The notes under the pieces: generated by a model | The model's input: only the letters and a program-made list of their open reading frames with translations | Database searches by the model: none | What the model was told of the DNA's origin: nothing | Program-made: the position numbers and the translations under genes | Part shown: positions 43,298-50,705 of the stretch, piece by piece | Layout: every line of letters begins with the position of its first letter | Numbering within the stretch: position 1 is the stretch's first letter | Assembly (NCBI GenBank): GCA_002559145.1 | Contig: NTXX01000036.1 | Coordinates: 67,142-131,141, forward strand | Direction: 5' to 3' | Length of the DNA: 64,000 nt | Origin: Bacillus sp. AFS006103 | GTDB taxonomy: Bacteria; Bacillota; Bacilli; Bacillales; Cytobacillaceae

Positions 43298-43812
43298 TTA
43301 TAGCCAAAGAACTATTACTGGAGCAATTATTAGAGGCTCGAGAATATAGGGCTGCTCATCAGAAGGAATTAATGAAGAAATATAGGTTCCCTTTAGTATC
43401 CTTCACAGTCAATATGCCAGGTCCAGTCAAGAAAACATATGAGAGCAGCATTATTTTTGAAGAGGGTTGCCGTGCAATAGTGAAAAAACTAAAAAAGGCC
43501 GGCTTCTGCATGGAGTATTTTGGAACCAATATGCCGATTACGGGATATGAGGCATATTTTGTTGTAAAAATAGATGAACGGTCATTAAAAGCTTATATGC
43601 TTGAGATTGAGAGCGAACATCCGCTAGGGCGGCTGTTTGATCTTGATGTAATCGGATCGGATGGAGTACCCATTTCCAGGGAGGACTTTGGTCATTCAAA
43701 ACGGAAATGCCTGCTCTGTGATGAGGATGCTCATAGCTGCGGCCGGAGCAGAAAGCATCCATTAGAGGCGCTGACGCAAAAGATTCAAAGTATGGTAGAT
43801 TCTTATATATAA
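43294..43812 (+). CDS. citX: Holo-ACP synthase CitX
   Basis: The ATG at 43294 overlaps the citF stop (ATGA); a TTG two codons earlier is the alternative. The 172-residue protein has the CitX pattern LLEAREYRAAHQKEL near the N-terminus (R-x-x-x-Q type) and a C-terminal RKCLLCDEDAHSCGRSRKH cysteine/histidine-rich segment. CitX attaches the prosthetic group to apo-CitD. Here it is a separate protein, not fused to CitG as in some bacteria. Confidence 0.9.
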   Translation: MIIAKELLLEQLLEAREYRAAHQKELMKKYRFPLVSFTVNMPGPVKKTYESSIIFEEGCRAIVKKLKKAGFCMEYFGTNMPITGYEAYFVVKIDERSLKAYMLEIESEHPLGRLFDLDVIGSDGVPISREDFGHSKRKCLLCDEDAHSCGRSRKHPLEALTQKIQSMVDSYI

Positions 43813-43920
43813 ATAATAGGGCCAAACTACGATAAGCTTTCTGTGTATATTACAGGTGGTTTATCCAGTTTGGTCATTCTTTTTTTTGAATTTGGACGAA
43901 TAGAAGGAGAGACGTGGAAC

Positions 43921-44781
43921 ATGGCAGAACAGTGGATTCAAACTATTTCACAAAAAGCGCTGCTTGCTTTACTTTATGAGGTTTCTGCTAGTCCTAAACC
44001 AGGGCTTGTAGACAGGTTTAACCAGGGAGCACATCAGGATATGGACTTCTTTACATTTATGGCCAGCAGTGCTGCACTGAGTAATTACTTCAATGATTGT
44101 GTCGCGGAGGGAATAAAATACTCAGGAAAAGACCCAAAGCAATTGTTCCAAGCCTTAAGAAGCATTGGCATTGAAGCAGAAAAAGCAATGTTTGCTGCAA
44201 CCAACAACGTTAATACCCATAAAGGTCTAATTTTTTCATTAGGAATCATCTGCGCTTCTGCTTCTTGCTCCATTATGGAAAGTCAAAATAAAATTGTTGA
44301 TACCGAAAAAATCTGCACAAAAGTTTCCAAGATGACACAGGGGTTATGTTTAAGGGAACTAACTCTCTTGAAAAAGACGGTAAACCTAACTTATGGGGAA
44401 AAACTTTATGTGAATTATGGGCTTAAAGGTATACGTGGTGAAGTCGAGAATGGATTCCCAACGGTGCGAAATTACTCTCTTCCTGTGCTGAAGAAGCTGA
44501 AAAGTTTGAGTAATATATCTACTAATGACATTTATGTACAAACACTCTTTCATTTAATGGCAGTAAATGAAGATACAAATATAGTTGCAAGACATAATTT
44601 AGAAACCTTGGAACGTGTTCATCTTTATGCCCAACGGGTATTGGATGCTGGAGGTATGCTAACACAAGAAGGTGTTCAGATGATTGATAAATTGGACAAA
44701 GAATTCATTCGTAGAAATATAAGTCCTGGAGGATCAGCAGATCTTTTGGCGGTAACCATCATGTTTGATCTACTCTCATAG
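43921..44781 (+). CDS. citG: Triphosphoribosyl-dephospho-CoA synthase CitG
   Basis: The preferred start is the ATG at 43921 after AAGGAGAG; an upstream extension of 26 codons is open but poorly supported. The 286-residue product has SASPKPGLVDRFNQGAHQDM (about 25-44) and NVNTHKGLIFSLGIICA, both diagnostic for CitG. It makes the prosthetic-group precursor from dephospho-CoA and ATP. It is the last gene of citC-D-E-F-X-G, so the lyase biogenesis set is complete. Confidence 0.9.
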   Translation: MAEQWIQTISQKALLALLYEVSASPKPGLVDRFNQGAHQDMDFFTFMASSAALSNYFNDCVAEGIKYSGKDPKQLFQALRSIGIEAEKAMFAATNNVNTHKGLIFSLGIICASASCSIMESQNKIVDTEKICTKVSKMTQGLCLRELTLLKKTVNLTYGEKLYVNYGLKGIRGEVENGFPTVRNYSLPVLKKLKSLSNISTNDIYVQTLFHLMAVNEDTNIVARHNLETLERVHLYAQRVLDAGGMLTQEGVQMIDKLDKEFIRRNISPGGSADLLAVTIMFDLLS

Positions 44782-44811
44782 TAGACTGATGACGTTTTTA
44801 TAGTAGCATTT

Positions 44812-44847
44812 AGAAGGCGATTCACCCTATTTGGGGAATTGCCTTCT
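44812..44847. terminator. Hairpin between convergent citG and the peptide gene
   Basis: AGAAGGCGATTC pairs with GAATTGCCTTCT (12 bp, one G-U) around a 12-base loop. There is no strong T-run on either side, so efficiency is uncertain, but its place between convergent transcripts suits a bidirectional terminator. Confidence 0.55.
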
Positions 44848-44861
44848 GTTGATATATGCTC

Positions 44862-44948
44862 TTATTTTAAGTTACCTGGTACTGATTTCATAATTTTTCC
44901 AGTGTTATTATTGTTAACTGGAGATGAAGCTGGACGTAATACGCGCAT
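44862..44948 (-). CDS. Candidate RiPP precursor peptide (28 residues)
   Basis: A small frame follows the radical SAM/SPASM gene on the same strand after 66 bases. It has an excellent ribosome-binding site (GGGGGTGAG) eight or so bases before the ATG at 44948. The product begins MRVLRPASSPV, continues with four consecutive Asn, then TGKI, and ends MKSVPGNLK. It is basic (R, K), rich in Asn, Ser and Pro, and has no cysteine. Size, position and ribosome-binding site fit a ribosomal peptide modified by the neighbouring enzyme. No known precursor family was recognised. The assignment is inference from context. Confidence 0.55.
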   Translation of the reverse strand: MRVLRPASSPVNNNNTGKIMKSVPGNLK

Positions 44949-45014
44949 TTAACTCACCCCCTTTCACTATGGCTAATTAGGCGTAAAACCGATTTGCAAT
45001 ATCTGTTTTCTCTA

Positions 45015-46340
45015 TTACAAACTATTTTTCCATATTAAGTTTAATACCTTTTTAATGTTTCGTTTTTCATAAGGGCAAGGTCTATCTCCGGTACGGATCC
45101 GATATAATGGACAATGATTGCCTTGGCATGCAGGACGGTAGAAGCAGGATTGGCAAACTGCATCCGTCTCCTCTCCTGAAGTGACCCAACTGGCGATTTT
45201 ATCATAATCAAGTTCTAGACTACCATCTTCATGTATCTTTCCAACTTTATTAAATTCCTCATCAAGGGAAAGGGTACACTTGTACAATTGTCCATCGGAA
45301 CCAACTACTAATGAGTGTGGTTTTGCTGCATAGCAGACTGATGCAGATGGCATTAATGACTCTGTTACCATAGGACTCATACTTAATCCTTGTGTAATAG
45401 CTTCATCAGTTAGCTCCCAAATCTTTTTGTTAGACATGGTGCGGCTGCAAACAGGGATGTCATCATCGTTTTTTCCACCCCATTTTCCAACAGGTCGATA
45501 CAAAACTCCGAAACGCTTATCATCTGCAAAATGTTCTACTAAGAGCTCAGTTAACTTGGAAGCTTCCTGTAAATTACTTTCATCGAAATTTGTTCGAATG
45601 GTGATATCAAATGAATCTGGGATATCTTTAATGGCTAGTAGATTATCGATGATTTTACCAAATGTTTTACCACCACCTAATAAAGGTCTTCGATTATCGT
45701 GTACTTCCCCAATTCCATCAATCGTAATCATAAATTGATTAATATTCCAAGATAGCAATTTTTGAAAAACATCTTTTGTTAATAAATAACCATTTGTAAC
45801 AAGGTCACAAGAGTAATGGATATTGTTTTCTTTGGCAATCGATAAAAAGTGAGTGGAAAGTTCCTCGATGACATCTAATGAAACTAAGGGCTCACCACCA
45901 AACCAACTAATATGTAGGGTTGATAAATTTGCTTTCTTTTCTTGTACGAATGCTTTAAGACCATTTATTACTTTTCGATCCATTTTCCCTCGTTCAAACG
46001 TTTCATAACAATAGGTACAACGAAAATTGCAGGCTTCGGTTGGTAAAAGGATAAGGTGCATGATATCTGTTCGGTGTAAGGACTGATGAAGAAATTGTGC
46101 CCTTCTCTGTTCATCAACATCGCTAGGAATTAAAAAACCATTATTATATAAATCCTTATGTATATCATTTTCTAAGCTATCTGTACCAGTTCTTTTTAAT
46201 GAATTTATGACAGCTTCTTTTTCTTCATCTGAAAAATGGGTAATGGCACCAGTATAACTATTAAAAAGCACAACACCATTGTCATCAGTATGTGATAGAG
46301 CATTAAATCTAGATGGAACATAACTATTCTTGTTTTTCAT
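45015..46340 (-). CDS. Radical SAM/SPASM peptide maturase
   Basis: The start is taken at the ATG 46340; the frame is open to a TTG at 46379. The 441-residue enzyme has the radical SAM CxxxCxxC cluster motif CNFRCTYC (Cys104, Cys108, Cys111) and the GGEPL SAM motif. The C-terminal SPASM domain has cysteines in SVCYAAKP, LYKCTL, VCQSCFYRPACQGNHCPLYR (in part) and RPCPYEKR, enough for two auxiliary 4Fe-4S clusters. The N-terminal 90 residues (SRFNALSHTDDNGVVLFNSY) resemble a peptide-recognition region of such maturases. Its only companion is the 28-codon gene downstream; no transporter or protease was seen beside it. Confidence 0.85.
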   Translation of the reverse strand: MKNKNSYVPSRFNALSHTDDNGVVLFNSYTGAITHFSDEEKEAVINSLKRTGTDSLENDIHKDLYNNGFLIPSDVDEQRRAQFLHQSLHRTDIMHLILLPTEACNFRCTYCYETFERGKMDRKVINGLKAFVQEKKANLSTLHISWFGGEPLVSLDVIEELSTHFLSIAKENNIHYSCDLVTNGYLLTKDVFQKLLSWNINQFMITIDGIGEVHDNRRPLLGGGKTFGKIIDNLLAIKDIPDSFDITIRTNFDESNLQEASKLTELLVEHFADDKRFGVLYRPVGKWGGKNDDDIPVCSRTMSNKKIWELTDEAITQGLSMSPMVTESLMPSASVCYAAKPHSLVVGSDGQLYKCTLSLDEEFNKVGKIHEDGSLELDYDKIASWVTSGEETDAVCQSCFYRPACQGNHCPLYRIRTGDRPCPYEKRNIKKVLNLIWKNSL

Positions 46341-46640
46341 ACTTACACTAACTTTCTTTGAATATAGTTTGATAGCCAAAAACTATTATAGGAGTGTAAA
46401 TAAAAAAATTAAATGAGATAAATCACTAAGTGGTGGGGCATAAATGGTTAAGAGTGATTGATCGAATCAAATGACTCGACTTGTGAGGGAATCGGAAACT
46501 CTCTATTTAGTGAACTTCTACAATTTCTCATTAGGTCTTTAATAAAAGAAATACAGATGGAGGAACACAGTAACGGGTATACTTATGTTGCAAAAATATA
46601 AAACTAGACGGGGTATAGAAAGTTTTTTATAGATTTACTT
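46341..46640. other. Divergent intergenic region between the maturase and the nrd operon
   Basis: AT-rich with no further gene. It must hold the promoter of the radical SAM gene on the minus strand, but no clear element stands out. The nrd promoter, NrdR boxes and riboswitch begin at 46646. Confidence 0.55.
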
Positions 46641-46645
46641 TTTAT

Positions 46646-46674
46646 TTGAAGGATGGTACACTTGATTCTATAAA
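46646..46674 (+). promoter_or_regulatory. Promoter of the nrd operon
   Basis: TTGAAG (46646-46651) and TATAAA (46669-46674) are exactly 17 bases apart, directly upstream of two NrdR-type boxes and a cobalamin riboswitch. Confidence 0.6.
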
Positions 46675-46689
46675 AACAATATATTGTAT
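46674..46689. promoter_or_regulatory. NrdR box 1
   Basis: The core CAATATATTG (46677-46686) fits the NrdR-box core CWATATATWG at all positions. It directly follows the -10 element, so NrdR bound here would block the promoter. Confidence 0.65.
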
Positions 46690-46699
46690 TCGTTTTATA

Positions 46700-46848
46700 A
46701 AGGTACTACTATATGTAGTTTAATAGGGAAGTTCGGTGTGATACCGACGCTGTCCCCGCAACTGTGAAGCTGACGATGATTCAAAGCCACTATGCATTCG
46801 CATGGGAAGGGAATCAGAGAATGAAGCGAAGCCAGGAGACCTGCCTTG
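46700..46848 (+). ncRNA. Cobalamin (B12) riboswitch
   Basis: The leader contains the conserved cobalamin-aptamer blocks in order: AGGGAAGTTCGGTG, then TGTCCCCGCAACTGTGA, and finally the B12 box GCCAGGAGACCTGCC at 46831-46845. Hairpins and a terminator follow before the first nrd gene. It should switch the operon off when adenosylcobalamin is plentiful. This makes sense if the genome also has a B12-dependent class II reductase, since the enzymes encoded here do not need B12. Confidence 0.93.
46706..46721. promoter_or_regulatory. NrdR box 2
   Basis: The core CTATATGTAG (46709-46718) matches CWATATATWG at 9 of 10 positions. Its centre is 32 bp from box 1, the three-turn spacing typical of paired NrdR sites. 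It overlaps the 5' edge of the riboswitch. Confidence 0.6.
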
Positions 46849-46882
46849 ATAAAACAGATTAATCATTTCTTCGGGGATTGAG

Positions 46883-46926
46883 AAATGGAGACGTATCCAT
46901 TTTTTTATTTCTGAACGTTTCCATTT
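46883..46926 (+). promoter_or_regulatory. Riboswitch expression-platform hairpin
   Basis: AAATGGAGACGT pairs with ACGTTTCCATTT (12 bp, one G-U) across a 20-base loop that holds a run of seven T residues. It lies between the aptamer and the terminator and is a candidate antiterminator or intermediate stem. Confidence 0.5.
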
Positions 46927-46928
46927 TA

Positions 46929-46959
46929 GGCTATCTCTTTTCGAAGAGGTAGCCTTTTT
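46929..46959 (+). terminator. Riboswitch terminator
   Basis: GGCTATCTCTT pairs with AAGAGGTAGCC (11 bp, one G-U) around a TTCG loop and is followed by five T residues. It ends 22 bases before the first start codon and would stop transcription in the B12-bound state. Confidence 0.85.
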
Positions 46960-46981
46960 ATATTACGAAAAGAGGGATTAC

Positions 46982-47206
46982 ATGAAACTTTATACGAAAA
47001 CAATCTGTCCTAAATGCCTTTGGGTAAAATCCGAATTACAACGTGCCGGGCTTGAAGCAGACATAATTAACATTGATCAAGATGAACATGCAAGGCAAAC
47101 AATCATTGAAGCAGGCTTTTTAAGTGTTCCTGTTCTTGAATTCAAAGGAAAGTTGATAGGTGATGTAAAGGAAGTTATTTCCCAAATTGAGCTGATTGCA
47201 CAATGA
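46982..47206 (+). CDS. nrdH: Glutaredoxin-like protein NrdH
   Basis: The 74-residue thioredoxin-fold protein has the redox motif CPKC at positions 9-12 and the cis-proline SVPVLEF at 53-59. It is the electron donor expected for class Ib ribonucleotide reductase. AGAGGG precedes the ATG. Its stop overlaps the nrdI start (ATGA), so the genes are translationally coupled. Confidence 0.88.
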   Translation: MKLYTKTICPKCLWVKSELQRAGLEADIINIDQDEHARQTIIEAGFLSVPVLEFKGKLIGDVKEVISQIELIAQ

Positions 47207-47562
47207 TTGTTTATGCTAGTCGAACGGGCAATGTACGATATATTGCATCCAAATTAAAGGCAGTGCCTATTGAAATTTCTGTAGAATTAATGTTGAAAAA
47301 GCCTTATCTACTAATTACCTATACAGATGGGCTAGGTAATATTCCTGAAAAGGTTGCTCGTTTTTTAGAACAAAATTCGAAATATTGTAAAGGCGTAGTT
47401 GTTAGTGGTAATAGTAACTTCGGTCATACGGTATTTGGTGGTGCTGGCGATAAAATTGCAGCGACATATCATATACCCCTAGTACGTAAATTAGATTTAC
47501 GAGGATATCAAGCCGATTATGATGCAATACAACAGTTTTATGAAACGAGGGTGACGGGATGA
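47203..47562 (+). CDS. nrdI: NrdI flavodoxin-like RNR stimulatory protein
   Basis: The 119-residue protein shows the NrdI FMN-binding pattern: YASRTGNVRYIASKL at the N-terminus, the LITYTDGLGNIPEKVARFL stretch (about 37-55), and GVVVSGNSNFGHTVFGGAGD. NrdI supplies the oxidant that assembles the dimanganese-tyrosyl radical cofactor of NrdF. It overlaps nrdH and nrdE by 4 bases each. Confidence 0.9.
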   Translation: MIVYASRTGNVRYIASKLKAVPIEISVELMLKKPYLLITYTDGLGNIPEKVARFLEQNSKYCKGVVVSGNSNFGHTVFGGAGDKIAATYHIPLVRKLDLRGYQADYDAIQQFYETRVTG

Positions 47563-49652
47563 AAACGTATTTAAAGCTAAATAATGATGTCCTTAATCGT
47601 TATAGCACAACAGGACAATTAGAATTGGAAAAAGACCGAGAAGCAACGCGCCGTTACTTTTTAGAATATGTAAATGTGCGTTTACGTTACTTTATTGATA
47701 TTGAAGAAAAAGTTCGTTATTTAGTAGATGAAGGCTACTATGAAAAAGAATTTATCGACCTGTACGATATGGAATTTATTAAAAGAATGTACAAAAAAGC
47801 TTATGATTATAGTTTCCGTTTTCCATCTTTTATGAGTGCTAGCAAGTTTTATGATAGTTATGGCCTAAAAAGCCGTGACGGGGAAGAAATTCTAGAAAAA
47901 TATGAAGATCGTATGGTGATTATTGCATTGTATTTAGCTCAGGGAAATACCGATCTAGCAGAACGAGCAGTGGAAGCCATGATGGAGGCTTATCAACCTG
48001 CTACACCAACAGCTTTAAACAGCGGGAAGAAAGCACGTGGAGAGTTGGTGAGCTGTTTTAAGTTATCGATGGATGATTCTATGAATAGCATTGCTGAAAA
48101 TATTGGCTATTGTTTAGAATTGTCACGTCTTGGCGGCGGTGTTGGGGTGAATTTAACGGATTTGCGTCCATTAGGGGACCCGATTAAAGGGATTTTAAAT
48201 CGTGCAAGTGGTGTAATACCAGTCGCAAAGCTTCTAGAAAACTCATTTAGTTATTCGAATCAACTCGGACAACGAAATGGTTCTGGTGTTGCCTATTTAA
48301 ATATTTTCCATGGTGATATAGAAAACTTTATTTCGTCTAAGAAGCCAAATGCGGATGATAAAATACGTCTAGCCACACTTTCAACAGGGATCATTATTCC
48401 AAATATTTTCTTTGAACTAATGAGACGAGATAAAGATATTGTGTTGTTTAGTCCATATGATATTTTTAAAGAATACGGCAAGCGTATGTCTGAAATTTCG
48501 TTGACAAAAATGTATTTTGAATTGCTAGATAATCCGAATATCCGTAAAATTAAGCGGGTAAACGCACGAAAACTTTATACAGAAGTGAAAAAAGCACAAT
48601 TTGAATCAGGCTATCCATTTGAAATCTTTGATGACAATGCCAACGAAGACCATCCACTTAAAAATATTGGTCGTGTAAAAATGTCTAATCTGTGTACCGA
48701 AATTCTTCAGGCGCAGCATACTAGTATCATCACTGACCAAGATGAACCAAATCAATACGGCTTAGATGTATCTTGTAATTTAGGTTCAATTGATATCCAT
48801 GCAGCAAGTAAAGTGAATGATTTTGGAAAGTTAGTAGATACTGCGATGCGCCTATTAACGAATGTTTCACAAATGACAAACATTAAAAATGTTCCATCTG
48901 TGGCGAAAGCAAACCAATTAATGCATTCTGTCGGGCTAGGTGTCATGAATTTACACGGACATCTTGTGACACAGGGAATCCTATACGGATCAAAGGAATC
49001 TATTGAATTTATCGATTGTTTTATGGAAGCGATAAACTATTATTCACTGATAACATCAATGGAAATTGCCAGAGAACGCGGCGAATCATTCTATCGATTT
49101 GAGGATAGTGATTACGCATCAGGTATTTATTTTGATCCTTATTTGGATAATGAAGAACAAGAAAGGTCACCCATTGTATTAAAAGCACTGGGAAATATTC
49201 CAATCATCACTCAAAAAATGTGGCAGTCTTTAAAGGAAAACGTCATGCAATACGGCTTATTCCATTCATATCGTATAGCCATTGCACCAACGGGCAGCAT
49301 TTCATATATTCGTAGCTGCACAGCTTCCATTGCTCCTTGTACAGAGCGCGTGGAGGTACGTGATTATGCGGATAGTCGTACCATTTATCCAATGCCGCAC
49401 TTAACAAACGAGAATACTCATTTATATGTGGAGGCATACGATGTCCATCCTTATGACTTAATAGATGTATATGCTGCTGCTCAAAAACATGTAGATCAAG
49501 GAATTTCGATGACACTTTATGTCACTGACAATTGGACAACCGAGCAACTTGCGAAAATTTATATTTATGCCTGGATGAAGGGCATTAAGTCGGTTTACTA
49601 TGTGCGTCAGCGATTACAAACATTAGAGGAGTGTGTAGCATGCCAAATTTAA
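47559..49652 (+). CDS. nrdE: Class Ib ribonucleoside-diphosphate reductase alpha subunit
   Basis: The 697-residue protein has the first active-site Cys in GELVSCFKLSMDD (about 166-178), the NLCTEILQ catalytic Cys/Glu loop, the IAPTGSISYIRSCTAS phosphate-site region, and a C-terminal ECVACQI redox pair. It reduces NDPs to dNDPs with NrdF. The N-terminus lacks an ATP-cone, as usual for class Ib. It overlaps nrdI and nrdF. Confidence 0.93.
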   Translation: MKTYLKLNNDVLNRYSTTGQLELEKDREATRRYFLEYVNVRLRYFIDIEEKVRYLVDEGYYEKEFIDLYDMEFIKRMYKKAYDYSFRFPSFMSASKFYDSYGLKSRDGEEILEKYEDRMVIIALYLAQGNTDLAERAVEAMMEAYQPATPTALNSGKKARGELVSCFKLSMDDSMNSIAENIGYCLELSRLGGGVGVNLTDLRPLGDPIKGILNRASGVIPVAKLLENSFSYSNQLGQRNGSGVAYLNIFHGDIENFISSKKPNADDKIRLATLSTGIIIPNIFFELMRRDKDIVLFSPYDIFKEYGKRMSEISLTKMYFELLDNPNIRKIKRVNARKLYTEVKKAQFESGYPFEIFDDNANEDHPLKNIGRVKMSNLCTEILQAQHTSIITDQDEPNQYGLDVSCNLGSIDIHAASKVNDFGKLVDTAMRLLTNVSQMTNIKNVPSVAKANQLMHSVGLGVMNLHGHLVTQGILYGSKESIEFIDCFMEAINYYSLITSMEIARERGESFYRFEDSDYASGIYFDPYLDNEEQERSPIVLKALGNIPIITQKMWQSLKENVMQYGLFHSYRIAIAPTGSISYIRSCTASIAPCTERVEVRDYADSRTIYPMPHLTNENTHLYVEAYDVHPYDLIDVYAAAQKHVDQGISMTLYVTDNWTTEQLAKIYIYAWMKGIKSVYYVRQRLQTLEECVACQI

Positions 49653-50617
49653 CGTATGAGGCGGTCAATTGGAATAAACCAACAAGTGAACTCGCACAAG
49701 TATTTTGGGATCAGCAATGGAAGCAAATTTGGTTTCCAGAAGAAATAGCCGTCAGTAAAGACGTCAAACAGTGGCAAAGTTTTGAACATCAGGATACGTA
49801 TAAAAAAGTTTTTGCAGGATTGACGTTACTTGATACGGTTCAAACCAATATTGGCATGAATCATATTGCTGCCTATGCAACTGATTTACAAGAAAAGGCT
49901 GTTTTCACTGTTTTTGCAGCTTTTGAAGCCATTCATGCGAAATCTTACTCCTATATATTTACAACACTTTGTACCAATACAGAAATCGATGAGCTTTTTG
50001 AATGGGTGATGAAAAATGAGTATCTTCAATATAAAGCAAACAAAATTGGTGATATATATAACAATATAGAAGAAGGAAATTCAGAAAGCCTATGGAAAGC
50101 CATGTTTTCTTCCGTCATGCTTGAATCCTTCCTGTTTTACTCGGGTTTTTTCTACCCCCTATACTTAGGGGGACAAGGCTTCCTTCGTAATAGTGCAGAG
50201 GTCATTTCGCTTATTCTGCGTGACGAATCGATCCATGGTGTGGCAGTAGGCTTTTTTGCTCAAAATATATTTAAGCACTTCTCAAAGAAAAAGCAAGATG
50301 AGCTGAAAATATGGGGCTATGAGCTATTACTCGATTTGTATCAAAATGAAATAAAGTATACCGAAGATGTATATGCGGAAACAGGCTTATCACCAGAGGT
50401 AAAAGCCTATGTACGCTATAACGCTAATAAAGCATTAATGAATGTCGGTTTCGAATCCATGTTTCCAGACGAAGAAGTCAATCCAATTGTGATGAATGGT
50501 ATTCGAAATGAAGGCTCTACGTATGACTTCTTTTCGCAAAAGGGTTCTACGTATGCAAAAGCGAAAGTGACTCCTATTACAGATGAAACTTTTAAATTTA
50601 AGTCAATGAACAGATGA
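49640..50617 (+). CDS. nrdF: Class Ib ribonucleotide reductase beta subunit
   Basis: GAGGAG eight bases upstream selects the ATG at 49640, which overlaps the nrdE end by 13 bases. The 325-residue ferritin-like protein carries metal ligands in LTLLDTVQT, FEAIHAKSYS and RDESIHGVAVG. It houses the metal-tyrosyl radical cofactor. This is the last gene of the aerobic part; the anaerobic reductase genes follow after about 90 bases on the same strand. Confidence 0.92.
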   Translation: MPNLTYEAVNWNKPTSELAQVFWDQQWKQIWFPEEIAVSKDVKQWQSFEHQDTYKKVFAGLTLLDTVQTNIGMNHIAAYATDLQEKAVFTVFAAFEAIHAKSYSYIFTTLCTNTEIDELFEWVMKNEYLQYKANKIGDIYNNIEEGNSESLWKAMFSSVMLESFLFYSGFFYPLYLGGQGFLRNSAEVISLILRDESIHGVAVGFFAQNIFKHFSKKKQDELKIWGYELLLDLYQNEIKYTEDVYAETGLSPEVKAYVRYNANKALMNVGFESMFPDEEVNPIVMNGIRNEGSTYDFFSQKGSTYAKAKVTPITDETFKFKSMNR

Positions 50618-50705
50618 TTTTTTAAGAAGATGAACCGAAAACAATCCTTTTAAATGAATTCAACCTCCACTCTTTTCATACAGATACTTTATACGAAAGA
50701 ACGTG

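Noticed and set aside
46377..46379. TTG start of the radical SAM gene
   Set aside because: There is no ribosome-binding site before it, and the family-like sequence begins after the ATG at 46340; kept only as an alternative.
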